From: an uncultured Sphingobium sp.
GTDB taxonomy: Bacteria; Pseudomonadota; Alphaproteobacteria; Sphingomonadales; Sphingomonadaceae
DNA: 6,845 bases
Assembly: GCA_946479185.1 (NCBI GenBank)
Contig: CAMLFF010000176.1
Coordinates: 1-6,845 of the forward strand
Reading direction: 5' to 3'
Position numbers and translations under genes: made by a program
Shown here: piece after piece, positions 1 to 5,745 of the stretch
Position numbering within the stretch: position 1 is the stretch's first letter
Layout: every line of letters begins with the position of its first letter
Notes under the pieces: generated by a model
What the model saw: only the letters and a program-made list of their open reading frames with translations
What the model was told of the DNA's origin: nothing
The model's database searches: none

Positions 1-1
1 C

Positions 2-784
2 GATCTCTATGTGAACGATGCCTTCTCCGCTGCGCACCGCGCGCATTGCTCCACGGAAGGTCTGGCGCACCGTTTGCCGTCCTTCGCCGGGCGATCAATG
101 GAGAAGGAGCTGGACGCGCTGGAAGCGGCGCTCGGCAATCCGCAAAAGCCGGTCGTGGCCGTTGTCGGCGGTGCGAAGGTCTCCACCAAGCTTGCGGTGC
201 TGGAAAATCTGGTGAAGCAGGTCGATCATCTGATCATCGGCGGCGGCATGGCGAACACCTTCCTCGCGGCGCGTGGCGTGGATGTGAAGAAGTCGCTCTG
301 CGAGCATGACCTCATCGGCACCGCCAACGAGATATTTGCGTGGGCCGAGGAAGCAGGCTGCACGCTGCATCTGCCTTATGATGTCGCGGTGGCGAGCGAG
401 TTCGCCGCCAATCCGGCTAGCTATCGCGTGTGCAACGTCAATGAGCTTGCCGACGGCGAGATGATCCTCGATGTTGGCCCAGCCGCCGTCGAGGCGCTGG
501 GCGATGTGCTCAAGACGTGCAAAACGCTCGTCTGGAATGGCCCGATGGGCGCGTTCGAGATGGCGCCGTTCGATACCGCCACGGTCGCGCTGGCGCGCAC
601 CGCAGCGGCGCTCACTGTGGAAGGCTCGCTCGTCTCTGTCGCAGGCGGGGGGGATACCGTCTCCGCGCTCAATCATGCAGGCGTGGCGGATGACTTCACC
701 TTCGTATCGACGGCAGGCGGCGCCTTTCTGGAATGGATGGAAGGCAAGGATCTGCCCGGCGTCGCCGCACTCACGCGCCGCTAA
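2..784 (+). CDS. pgk: Phosphoglycerate kinase, C-terminal two thirds (5' end outside window)
   Basis: Phosphoglycerate kinase catalyses the reversible phosphoryl transfer between 1,3-bisphosphoglycerate and ADP in cytoplasmic glycolysis and gluconeogenesis. The frame is open from the window edge (reading Asp-Leu-Tyr-Val-Asn-Asp-Ala-Phe) to TAA at 782-784, giving about 260 of the roughly 400 residues usual for the family; the N-terminal part, including most of the 3-phosphoglycerate site, lies upstream. Visible family motifs in order are [17 protein letters not shown], the nucleotide-side [44 protein letters not shown] and, near the end, [13 protein letters not shown] followed by [14 protein letters not shown]. 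All of these are intact, so the gene appears functional. The GTG at position 11 is an internal codon and not a start. The aldolase gene follows on the same strand after 115 bases with no evident terminator, so co-transcription is likely. Identification is firm. Confidence 0.97.
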   Translation, partial: DLYVNDAFSAAHRAHCSTEGLAHRLPSFAGRSMEKELDALEAALGNPQKPVVAVVGGAKVSTKLAVLENLVKQVDHLIIGGGMANTFLAARGVDVKKSLCEHDLIGTANEIFAWAEEAGCTLHLPYDVAVASEFAANPASYRVCNVNELADGEMILDVGPAAVEALGDVLKTCKTLVWNGPMGAFEMAPFDTATVALARTAAALTVEGSLVSVAGGGDTVSALNHAGVADDFTFVSTAGGAFLEWMEGKDLPGVAALTRR

Positions 785-891
785 TCATGCGCTCAGCCGG
801 TCGCGCGATATGGTTGATCGGCTTGCAATTCACATCACGGCGCGGAATAGGCCAGCCGGTGGGCGCCTATAGCGCATTGGAACAATGGGAT

Positions 892-895
892 AGGA
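892..895 (+). promoter_or_regulatory. Ribosome binding site deciding between two aldolase ATG codons
   Basis: AGGA sits 4 bases before ATG 900 and 7 bases before ATG 903. The second spacing is closer to the bacterial optimum, which favours 903 as the aldolase start. No other purine-rich Shine-Dalgarno candidate lies nearby. Confidence 0.6.
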
Positions 896-902
896 TGAGA
901 TG

Positions 903-1802
903 ATGCAGCATTCCGAAATGAACTCCAGGATCGCCAACGGCAAAGGCTTCATCGCCGCGCTCGACCAGAGCGGTGGCTCCACCCCCAAAGCCCTGCTGGG
1001 CTATGGCGTGGAAGAGAGCGCCTATAATGGCGATGAGGAGATGTTCGCGCAGATCCACCAGATGCGCAGCCGCATCATCACCGCGCCAGTGTTCACCGGC
1101 GACAAGGTGCTGGGCGCCATCCTGTTCGAGAAGACGATGGACGGTCTGGTCGACGGCAAGCCGACCCCAACCGCGCTGATCGAGCGTGGCGTCGTGCCTT
1201 TCATCAAGATCGACAAGGGCCTTGAGGATGAGACGAACGGCGTCCAGATGATGAAGCCGATGCCTGAGCTTTCCGCGCTGCTCACCCGCGCGAAGGGTCT
1301 GGGCGTGTTCGGCACCAAGGAGCGCTCGGTCATCAACCTTGGCAATCGCGAGGGCATTGCCGCCATCGTGAAGCAGCAGTTTGAGGTTGCACAGCAGGTG
1401 CTCGATCATGGCCTGATGCCGATCATCGAGCCAGAAGTGAACATCAAGAGCGCCGAGCGCGCACAGGCCGACCAGATTTTGCTGGAAGAACTTACCAAGG
1501 CGCTCGATGCGATGCCAGAGGGCCAGCAGGTCATGCTCAAGCTCTCCCTGCCGCAGGAGCCCTGTCTGTTCGATGCGCTGGTGGATCATCCCAAGGTGCT
1601 GCGCGTCGTGGCGCTGTCGGGCGGCTTCAAGCGTCCCGAGGCATGCTCGCAGCTCGCGCGGAACCGCGGTGTGATTGCGAGCTTCAGTCGCGCGCTGCTG
1701 GAAGATCTGCGCTTCCAGATGAGCGACGATGAATTCAACGCGGCGCTCGGCGGCGCGATCGATGAGATTCACGCGGCATCGACGGACAAGGTTGCCGCCT
1801 GA
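903..1802 (+). CDS. fba: Class I fructose-bisphosphate aldolase
   Basis: Cytoplasmic aldolase of the short, metal-independent class I type, cleaving fructose 1,6-bisphosphate to dihydroxyacetone phosphate and glyceraldehyde 3-phosphate through a lysine Schiff base. The length of about 300 residues fits the bacterial class I group. Numbered from the first ATG (900), the N-terminal LDQSGGSTPKALLGYG carries the Asp (D22) that corresponds to the ADESTGS Asp of animal aldolases. PFIKIDKGL (K103), IIEPEV (E177) and VMLKLSLP (K214, codon 1539-1541, the likely Schiff-base lysine) follow the family order, then LSGGFKRPEA for phosphate binding. Two ATG codons are adjacent at 900 and 903. The AGGA at 892-895 is only 4 bases from the first but 7 from the second, so 903 is preferred (299 residues); using 900 adds one Met. 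The gene lies downstream of pgk, which fits a glycolytic operon. Identification is firm and the start is uncertain by one codon. Confidence 0.95.
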   Translation: MQHSEMNSRIANGKGFIAALDQSGGSTPKALLGYGVEESAYNGDEEMFAQIHQMRSRIITAPVFTGDKVLGAILFEKTMDGLVDGKPTPTALIERGVVPFIKIDKGLEDETNGVQMMKPMPELSALLTRAKGLGVFGTKERSVINLGNREGIAAIVKQQFEVAQQVLDHGLMPIIEPEVNIKSAERAQADQILLEELTKALDAMPEGQQVMLKLSLPQEPCLFDALVDHPKVLRVVALSGGFKRPEACSQLARNRGVIASFSRALLEDLRFQMSDDEFNAALGGAIDEIHAASTDKVAA

Positions 1803-1960
1803 TAGACGCGATGGGGGCCGCAGTCTGGACCGGGCGACCCGCTGGGTTTCCCCTTGAGGCGGCGGAAAGCAAGGCTCGTCTGTCCAGGATTGGACGAACC
1901 CCATAGTCTATGTTGCAATGTCCGGCGAGTTCCTGCGAAACGGGGCGTTGACCGCCACTC

Positions 1961-1983
1961 TTATACCCCCAAACTGGGGCGTA
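1961..1983. repeat. Imperfect inverted repeat with CCCCA/TGGGG core
   Basis: The core CCCCA (1967-1971) pairs perfectly with TGGGG (1975-1979) around a 3-base AAC loop. In a slightly different register the stem extends outwards to TTA (1961-1963) with TAA (1981-1983), with one mismatch and one G-T pair. No T-run follows on either strand, so it does not look like an intrinsic terminator. It may be an operator or an RNA hairpin. Function unknown. Confidence 0.45.
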
Positions 1984-2056
1984 ATTATGTGCTAAAGTGA
2001 ACACAAGAGGGTATTGAGAATTAATCACATTAGGGTGTCCGCGCTTCCTCGATCGT

Positions 2057-2168
2057 GGCGTCAATCCCTGACTCTGTATTCCGCCGAGAAGCTGAGTAGT
2101 CTCCCGGGCCGCAAACCGGGCCGATGACTTTCGAAGGGCAGTCGCTTATATAGGCGGCTGCCCCTTTT
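2057..2168 (+). ncRNA. Candidate small RNA or structured leader upstream of the peroxidase gene
   Basis: A succession of short stems is visible: GGCG (2057-2060) with CGCC (2082-2085), or alternatively the inner GTCA (2060-2063) with TGAC (2069-2072); GAGA (2086-2089) with TCTC (2100-2103); CCCGG (2103-2107) with CCGGG (2116-2120); then the 10-base-pair terminator-like stem at 2136-2163. Several short hairpins capped by an intrinsic terminator in a gene-free gap are the usual look of a bacterial small RNA. The same segment could instead be the 5' leader of the peroxidase mRNA. No promoter or known RNA family was recognised, and the 5' end is a guess. Confidence 0.3.
2136..2168 (+). terminator. 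Rho-independent terminator-like hairpin just upstream of the peroxidase gene
   Basis: GGGCAGTCGC (2136-2145) pairs along its full length with GCGGCTGCCC (2154-2163), with a single G-T pair and an 8-base loop TTATATAG. After one extra C comes TTTT (2165-2168). The stem is strong but the T-run is short. It ends about 9 bases before the GGAG of the next gene, so it either terminates an upstream transcript (aldolase mRNA or a small RNA) or works as an attenuator in the peroxidase leader. The loop contains TATATA, a possible -10 element for the peroxidase gene, but no good -35 was seen. Confidence 0.65.
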
Positions 2169-2186
2169 CATGTGCGGAGATAATCC

Positions 2187-2729
2187 ATGACCGGCCTTGC
2201 AGAGATTCCCCTCAAGACGATCCGCGGCGCCGATGCCTCATTGGCCGATTATGCCGGCAAGGTGCTGCTCGTGGTCAATGTCGCCTCCAAATGCGGCCTC
2301 ACGCCCCAATATGAAGGACTGGAATCGCTCTACCGCGACTATCGCGACAAGGGGTTTGTTGTGCTGGGTTTCCCCGCCAATGATTTCGCAGGGCAGGAAC
2401 CGGGCGGAAATGAGGAGATTGAGAGCTTCTGCACCACCAATTTTGGCGTGGATTTCCCCATGTTCGAGAAGGTCGTTGCGACCGGGCCGGACAAGCACCC
2501 GCTCTACGCTGCGCTCACACAGGCCGCGCCCGAGGCGATCAATGATGGTGATTTTCGCGAGAAACTCAAAGGCTATGGCATGACGCCCAATGAAGCGCCC
2601 GAACTGCTCTGGAATTTCGAGAAGTTCCTCATCGGCAAGGATGGCACGGTGCTCGCGCGCTATGCGCCGGATACCAAGCCTTATGACCCTGCGCTTGTCT
2701 CGGCCATCGAAGCCGCGCTGGCGGCCTGA
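2187..2729 (+). CDS. btuE: Thiol (cysteine) glutathione peroxidase, BtuE type
   Basis: A 180-residue thiol peroxidase of the glutathione peroxidase family that reduces hydrogen peroxide and organic hydroperoxides, probably in the cytoplasm since no signal peptide is present. The catalytic residues are all visible: peroxidatic Cys36 in VNVASKCGLTPQY, Gln70 in GQEPGG, and Trp142-Asn143 in LLWNFEKF. Cys82 in ESFCTTNFGV is placed like the resolving cysteine of thioredoxin-dependent members, so thioredoxin may be the true reductant despite the name. The segment between the HPLYAAL helix and WNFEKF is about 20 residues longer than in plant-type enzymes and matches the layout of E. coli BtuE, including the APD-KPYDP-like C-terminus. 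The usual FPCNQF is FPANDF here, so the extra Cys of many homologues is absent. GGAG lies 7 bases before ATG 2187. Transcription probably depends on the leader containing the hairpin just upstream. Despite the symbol, a role in B12 transport is not implied. Confidence 0.93.
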   Translation: MTGLAEIPLKTIRGADASLADYAGKVLLVVNVASKCGLTPQYEGLESLYRDYRDKGFVVLGFPANDFAGQEPGGNEEIESFCTTNFGVDFPMFEKVVATGPDKHPLYAALTQAAPEAINDGDFREKLKGYGMTPNEAPELLWNFEKFLIGKDGTVLARYAPDTKPYDPALVSAIEAALAA

Positions 2730-2771
2730 ACAAAGCGCCGCGCCCCGAATTTCGAGGCTCCCAGCAATAGT

Positions 2772-2803
2772 TACCCCCGACTTGACCCTGGGGTCCCGCT
2801 TTT
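2772..2803. repeat. Degenerate REP-like extragenic palindrome of the alphaproteobacterial type
   Basis: The segment around CCCCGACTTGACCCTGGGG followed by TCCCGCTTTT resembles the dispersed alphaproteobacterial repeat whose consensus is roughly CCCCGGACTTGATCCGGGG plus TCC. CCCC and GGGG arms (within 2774-2778 and 2790-2793) survive, while the inner GGA/TCC pairing is worn. It begins some 45 bases after the peroxidase stop and abuts the end of the transposase relic. The match is from memory of the repeat, not from a search. Confidence 0.5.
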
Positions 2804-3265
2804 GCCTCTGGCACTGCCCAAAGAAGGCGGGACGACGCCCCAAATGCGGTGACGGCCTTTGGCCGAGACTGGTCCAGTTCGGCACATCCGCCAATAAGGC
2901 GGTTGCAAGGACGGGGCCACGCCAATGACCCGACACAGCCACCTGTGGCGATGGGTTACAGCGAGATACTGCACGGCAATGAAAGCATCGATGGCTCGGC
3001 TTTGCCACATGTCCCAGAGCACGAGCAAATCCATGCACACGTGCTGGCGGCAGGATATGCTCTTCAAGTCCTGCGCTATGCAGAAGTCGGCGAGCCGATG
3101 CTCGTAACTGCGCGAGGCTTCAAGCGCGACGGCTGTGGGATTGAGATCGACAAGCTGGCGGACCAGTGCTTCGATCGCCTCGGTGGAACGGCCGCTGGAC
3201 ATCCGTTTGCCGCAAGCATGAACCTAGCCTTGGAACCGCAATTTGAATGCATCTATGCCAACATA
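2800..3265 (-). pseudogene. Decayed IS110-family transposase (DEDD recombinase) remnant
   Basis: Fragments of one transposase can be followed through three - strand frames. YVGIDAFKLRF (from 3265) matches the N-terminal DEDD-domain start and is cut by an in-frame TAG at 3224-3226. In the same frame follow TEAIEALVRQLVDLNPTAVA and LEASRSYEHRLADFCIAQDL (to about 3065). The reading then shifts to ARVHGFARALGHVAK (about 3044-3000), back to AIDAFIAVQYLAV (about 2995-2957), then to GPVLATALLADVPN (2918-2877), AELDQSRPKAVTAF (2883-2842) and GVVPPSLGSARGKSG (from about 2839). The order fits the RuvC-like domain followed by the helix-hairpin-helix start of the Transposase_20 domain. Roughly 100 central residues and most of the C-terminal catalytic-serine domain are gone, against a usual length near 340. 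At least three frameshifts, a stop and deletions make it non-functional. IS110 elements lack terminal inverted repeats, so the outer limits cannot be set. Confidence 0.8.
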
Positions 3266-3288
3266 TTGCGCTCGTCTAACCCAGCTTC

Positions 3289-3346
3289 GCTCCCTGCCTG
3301 ATGGTGCGGGCTAACGCCCGATCAGCTGTTCGGGGTCAAAGGGAGC
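3289..3346 (-). repeat. Nested inverted repeat upstream of the IS110 relic (possible bridge RNA remnant)
   Basis: Three nested arms are visible: GCTCCCT (3289-3295) with AGGGAGC (3340-3346); CTGAT (3298-3302) with ATCAG (3321-3325); and CGGGC (3307-3311) with GCCCG (3316-3320) around a TAAC loop. A GGTG bulge sits on one side and a 14-base asymmetric segment on the other. It lies about 25 bases upstream of the first recognisable transposase codon on the transposase's own strand. That is where IS110-group elements carry their structured bridge RNA. The structure is seen; the bridge RNA identity is inference. Confidence 0.4.
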
Positions 3347-3384
3347 GGACAGGGCCTTGCTTGATCTCGGCTGTCACAACCAGT

Positions 3385-3412
3385 CCGATGTAATCGGTAC
3401 AGCACATGTGCT
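3385..3412. repeat. Hairpin plus perfect 12-base palindrome
   Basis: CCGAT (3385-3389) pairs with ATCGG (3393-3397) around GTA. Three bases later comes the perfect palindrome AGCACATGTGCT (3401-3412). It may belong to the non-coding end of the IS110 element or be a regulator-binding site. There is no T-run that would make it a terminator for the leftward operon. Confidence 0.4.
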
Positions 3413-3471
3413 CAACGCAAGTCCGAGGTGCCGGTAATGCGATGCTTATATATCCCCGTCAGCCCACAAGA

Positions 3472-4287
3472 TCAGTCGACGAACGCGCGCTCGATCACAT
3501 AATCGCCGGGCTTGGCATTCGAACCTTCGGTAAAGCCCATGCCATCCAGCTCGGCAGCCAGATCACGGATCATCGCCATCGATCCGCACAGCATGATGCG
3601 GTCGGTCGCGGGATCGAGCTTTGCCGGACCCTCGACGCCCTCGAACATCTTGCCGCTCTCGATGAGCGTGCCGATGCGGCCCGTGGTGCGGAAGGGTTCG
3701 CGCGTGACGGTGGGGCAATAGAGGAATTGCGTCTGCGCCTGATCGCCAACCAGCGGATCGTCGGCTAGCTTGCCTTCAAGCTCGGTTTCGAACGCAAGCT
3801 CATTCACCTGACGTACGCAATGCACGAGCACGATCTGGTCGAAGCAATCATACACGTCTGGATCACGCACCAGGCTCAGGAACGGCGCAAGGCCGGTGCC
3901 GGTGGAGAGCAGGAACAGGCGCTTGCCGGGTGTGAGCGCATCGGTCACCAGCGTGCCGGTTGGCTTGCGGCCAAGATAAATCTGGTCGCCTTCCTTGATT
4001 TTGCACAGGCGCGAGGTGAGTGGGCCATTCTCGACCGCGATCGAGAGAAATTCGATTTCCTCGGCATAGGCCGGGCTGGCAATGGAATAAGCGCGCAGCA
4101 GCGGCTTGCCATTCTCGCCGGGCAGACCAATCATCACAAATTCGCCGGAGCGGAAGCGGAAGCTTGCCGGGCGCGTGACCGCAAAGCTGAACAGATTATC
4201 GTTCCAGTGACGCACCCAGCGCACCTGCTCAACTGTCAGGGCACCGCTGGGGGTGAATTCGAGAACCGGAGTGGACGTATCATTCAT
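3472..4287 (-). CDS. fpr: Ferredoxin--NADP(+) reductase
   Basis: A FAD flavoenzyme moving electrons between NADPH and ferredoxin or related small iron-sulfur proteins in the cytoplasm. From the ATG at 4287 it is 271 residues, about the family length. The N-terminal FAD barrel carries GEFVMIGL, RAYSIASP (R65-x-Y-S, flavin isoalloxazine site) and GPLTSRL (diphosphate site). The NADP domain starts around GTGLAPF (130-136) and continues through CVRQVNELAF and IMLCGSMAM. The C-terminus VIERAFVD, beyond the usual aromatic end, is typical of the Azotobacter/Rhodobacter-type bacterial subclass. A TTG at 4312-4314 could add nine residues, but ATG 4287 overlaps the stop of the preceding gene as ATGAATGA and no good Shine-Dalgarno sequence is present, so translational coupling at this ATG is the better reading. 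As last gene of a TonB receptor operon it probably supplies reductant for haem breakdown or iron mobilisation, as proposed for Fpr in Pseudomonas; that role is inferred. Confidence 0.93.
   Translation of the reverse strand: MNDTSTPVLEFTPSGALTVEQVRWVRHWNDNLFSFAVTRPASFRFRSGEFVMIGLPGENGKPLLRAYSIASPAYAEEIEFLSIAVENGPLTSRLCKIKEGDQIYLGRKPTGTLVTDALTPGKRLFLLSTGTGLAPFLSLVRDPDVYDCFDQIVLVHCVRQVNELAFETELEGKLADDPLVGDQAQTQFLYCPTVTREPFRTTGRIGTLIESGKMFEGVEGPAKLDPATDRIMLCGSMAMIRDLAAELDGMGFTEGSNAKPGDYVIERAFVD
4280..4287 (-). promoter_or_regulatory. ATGAATGA start-stop overlap coupling the reductase to its upstream gene
   Basis: On the - strand ATG (4287-4285) of the reductase and TGA (4282-4280) of the 152-residue protein overlap in ATGAATGA. 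The preceding bases GAGCTTTCCGC offer no real Shine-Dalgarno sequence. Reductase synthesis therefore probably depends on ribosomes terminating at the upstream gene. Confidence 0.7.
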
Positions 4288-4738
4288 GCGGAAAGCTCGC
4301 GCAGCCAGTGTCAAAAATGGGCGGTGTCGGCCTCAGACGTGCTGTGGCCAGTGCCTCCCCTAAAGCAGCGAGCGCGCCGAGCAAGGGTGGATTTTCTTTC
4401 CGCCCGACTATCTGCGCTACCGCTCCGGCGGTGGCGCTGGCCATTGGTGCCTCGGTTTGCCGGATCAAACTGAGCAGAACCGCCTCGCTTTCCGTTACGT
4501 CCGGGCGGTCCGGCTGGCCAAAGCCGAGGTTGATGACGGCATGGCGGTTGAGCATCGTCATCATCAGGTGGAAGTGGGTGAAGCCCTGCATGAGATTGGC
4601 TTTGTGAAACAGCGGGCCGACGTCCGCACAGGGGCAGCGGCCGGTGCCCGCTGCTTTGGTCCATAGCCGCATGGCGTGGACCAGCAGGCGGCCTCCATAA
4701 CTGAGCGAGGCGACTGGCCGGTCGACAAAATCATACAT
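4280..4738 (-). CDS. Uncharacterised 152-residue protein with CPC and HFH motifs
   Basis: I do not recognise this protein with confidence. It has no signal peptide or clear membrane segment, so it is probably cytoplasmic. Notable residues are R34-CPC (Cys35, Cys37), His45, FTHFH (His55, His57) and His66 within a helical stretch, then INLGFGQPDRPDVTESEAVLL (about 69-89) and an Ala/Leu-rich helical C-terminal half ending at Cys146. Clustered Cys and His could bind a metal, an iron-sulfur cluster or haem, but this is only suggested by composition. The general layout (basic helical start, a T-x-x-E-x-x-LL helix mid-way, helical tail) loosely recalls DUF6628 proteins of sphingomonads, a low-confidence comparison. 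The start is well supported: GGGGAA at 4746-4751 lies 7 bases before ATG 4738. The gene begins 17 bases after the DUF6607 stop and overlaps the reductase start by 8 bases, so it is surely co-translated with an electron-transfer enzyme and an uptake receptor. Confidence 0.8.
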   Translation of the reverse strand: MYDFVDRPVASLSYGGRLLVHAMRLWTKAAGTGRCPCADVGPLFHKANLMQGFTHFHLMMTMLNRHAVINLGFGQPDRPDVTESEAVLLSLIRQTEAPMASATAGAVAQIVGRKENPPLLGALAALGEALATARLRPTPPIFDTGCASFPHE

Positions 4739-4755
4739 GGCATCATTCCCCGCGA

Positions 4756-5730
4756 TCAGATCTTGCTAGTATTGCTCTCGATCAGCACCCTGGCCTTGCG
4801 AATGGCGTCGGCGGTATTGGCCTTGCCGTTCAATATGTCGTCCGCCAGCTCCATCAACGGCCCGGCGACCACCGTGCCCGTCTCGGCCTCCTCCTTGATC
4901 GCGATGCCGCCCTTGACGGCCGCGACCCGATCCCACTCCGCGCGAACAGCTACCCAGAAGTCCTTGGTCTTGGTCCAGTAATCATCGCCGGGCTTGCTAC
5001 TGTACGCATCGGAGCGCGTGTAGCTGTTCAGCACATATTCGTGCACGATGGGCACCTGCTTGCCATCCTTCTGGCCCATCTTCATATTGTCCTGCCAGTG
5101 GATCCAGCCGTCGGGCGAGTTCTGGTGGCGGTTGATCGAGAGGTAGCGATCATAGACCGGGCTGCGCACCGCATCGCGGCGGGCGAGCGGACGCCAGGTC
5201 CAGTTGGAGCGCCAGCGCCGCACGCCGCCGACGGTCTCGAACTCGCCCCAGCCGCCATAGCGCGGGCTGTCATCGACCTGCCAGACCGTCTGGGACCAGC
5301 GCCCTGTGCGCAGGTTCACGGGTAGGGCTTCCCATTTCCAAAGATTGCGGTCGGCATAGACGAGCAGCTTCTCAGGCTCATAGGTCCAGTCCTGCCGCCA
5401 ATGCTTGACGACGTGGGTTTTGCCCTCATGCTCCATCACGAGGATGTGCTGGAGGACGATCTTGCGGCCCGTATCCTCGATCACGCGGACGATTTCGTTA
5501 CCACCGGAGACCTTGGGTGGCAGCGGCGTGTAGCTGCCATCCCAGCGGGTCGATTCCTGCATATCGAACCGGACTTTGAAATTGCCCGCCATTGCGAGAA
5601 TATCCTTGCGGTCCTGCTCGAAGTCGGCGGCGGTCTGCACATTGGCGACAGGGGGATGCGCGAGGGCAGGGCTGACAGCGCAGGCAAAGGCGAGCAGAGC
5701 GGCGCCGAGGCGGAGTTGAAGCTTTTTCAT
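4756..5730 (-). CDS. DUF6607 family secreted protein
   Basis: A 324-residue exported protein of unknown function that I recognise as DUF6607-like, a family often found beside TonB-dependent receptors. Residues 1-24 form a classic Sec signal peptide (KK start, hydrophobic core, SPALA before His25), so it acts in the periplasm or at the outer membrane; no lipobox Cys follows. The mature part is rich in Trp and charged residues, with conserved-looking blocks DILAMAGNFKVRFD (43-56), VVKHWRQDWTYEPE (107-120), WSQTVWQVDDSPRYGG (145-160), TWRPLARRD (178-186) and NRHQNSPDGWIHWQDN (200-215). This repeated Trp/Tyr-rich strand pattern suggests a beta-rich ligand-binding fold, an inference. GAGGA (5738-5742) lies 7 bases before the ATG, and only 15 bases separate it from the receptor stop, so the two are one operon. 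Its role may be to assist ligand capture or processing for the receptor, but no activity can be assigned from sequence. Confidence 0.85.
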   Translation of the reverse strand: MKKLQLRLGAALLAFACAVSPALAHPPVANVQTAADFEQDRKDILAMAGNFKVRFDMQESTRWDGSYTPLPPKVSGGNEIVRVIEDTGRKIVLQHILVMEHEGKTHVVKHWRQDWTYEPEKLLVYADRNLWKWEALPVNLRTGRWSQTVWQVDDSPRYGGWGEFETVGGVRRWRSNWTWRPLARRDAVRSPVYDRYLSINRHQNSPDGWIHWQDNMKMGQKDGKQVPIVHEYVLNSYTRSDAYSSKPGDDYWTKTKDFWVAVRAEWDRVAAVKGGIAIKEEAETGTVVAGPLMELADDILNGKANTADAIRKARVLIESNTSKI

Positions 5731-5745
5731 GGGGATTTCCTCGGA

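Larger units (their letters stand above)
1803..2186. other. Gene-free gap between aldolase and glutathione peroxidase, hairpin-rich
   Basis: No convincing coding frame is present on either strand. The gap holds a TTA-CCCC/GGGG-TAA type stem at 1961-1983, a run of small stems at 2057-2120, and a strong terminator-like hairpin at 2136-2168. The stretch around 1980-2035 is visibly more AT-rich than the flanking genes, as expected for regulatory DNA, but I found no convincing -35/-10 pair with normal spacing. No tRNA, tmRNA, 4.5S, 6S or RNase P signature was recognised. No U-tract terminator is visible immediately after the aldolase stop. Confidence 0.7.
2730..3471. other. Region between convergent units: insertion sequence scar and repeats
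   Basis: There is no intact gene across about 740 bases. In order it holds a REP-like repeat (about 2772-2803), a decayed IS110 transposase on the - strand (about 2800-3265), a nested hairpin (3289-3346) and a small palindromic cluster (3385-3412). It separates the rightward peroxidase gene from the leftward reductase operon, a place where insertions do no harm to promoters. No clear U-tract terminator for either unit was found. Small extra stems occur inside it, for example CGGCC-TTT-GGCCG and CCGCC-AATAA-GGCGG in the 2850-2905 stretch. Confidence 0.75.

Noticed and set aside
867..1904. Long - strand open frame (345 codons) opposite the aldolase gene
   Set aside because: It is the antisense shadow of a clearly coding class I aldolase. 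Its translation is rich in His, Arg and Gln with no recognisable motif.
1902..1912. CATAG-T-CTATG short inverted repeat
   Set aside because: Five-base arms are common by chance and there is no T-run or promoter context.
1989..2004. GTGCT-N6-AACAC imperfect inverted repeat as an operator
   Set aside because: Only four of five arm positions match and there is no promoter nearby to relate it to; it is within chance expectation.
2060..2085. Possible tRNA-like or attachment-site fragment (GTCAATCCC-TGAC)
   Set aside because: It looks like a T-arm at first sight but lacks the GGTTC box, acceptor stem and CCA-side sequence, and no integrase is nearby.
2238..3038. - strand open frame (266 codons) running from the IS110 relic into the peroxidase gene
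   Set aside because: Only its first part matches transposase fragments. The rest is antisense to the peroxidase, so it is a chance run-on and not a gene.
4288..4314. TTG start at 4312-4314 extending the reductase by nine residues
   Set aside because: The extension lies inside the preceding gene, and the ATG at 4287 forms a classic ATGAATGA overlap and gives the usual family length.
3820..4473. + strand open frame (217 codons) opposite the reductase and the 152-residue gene
   Set aside because: It is antisense to motif-bearing coding sequence and crosses a gene boundary; no family features are visible.
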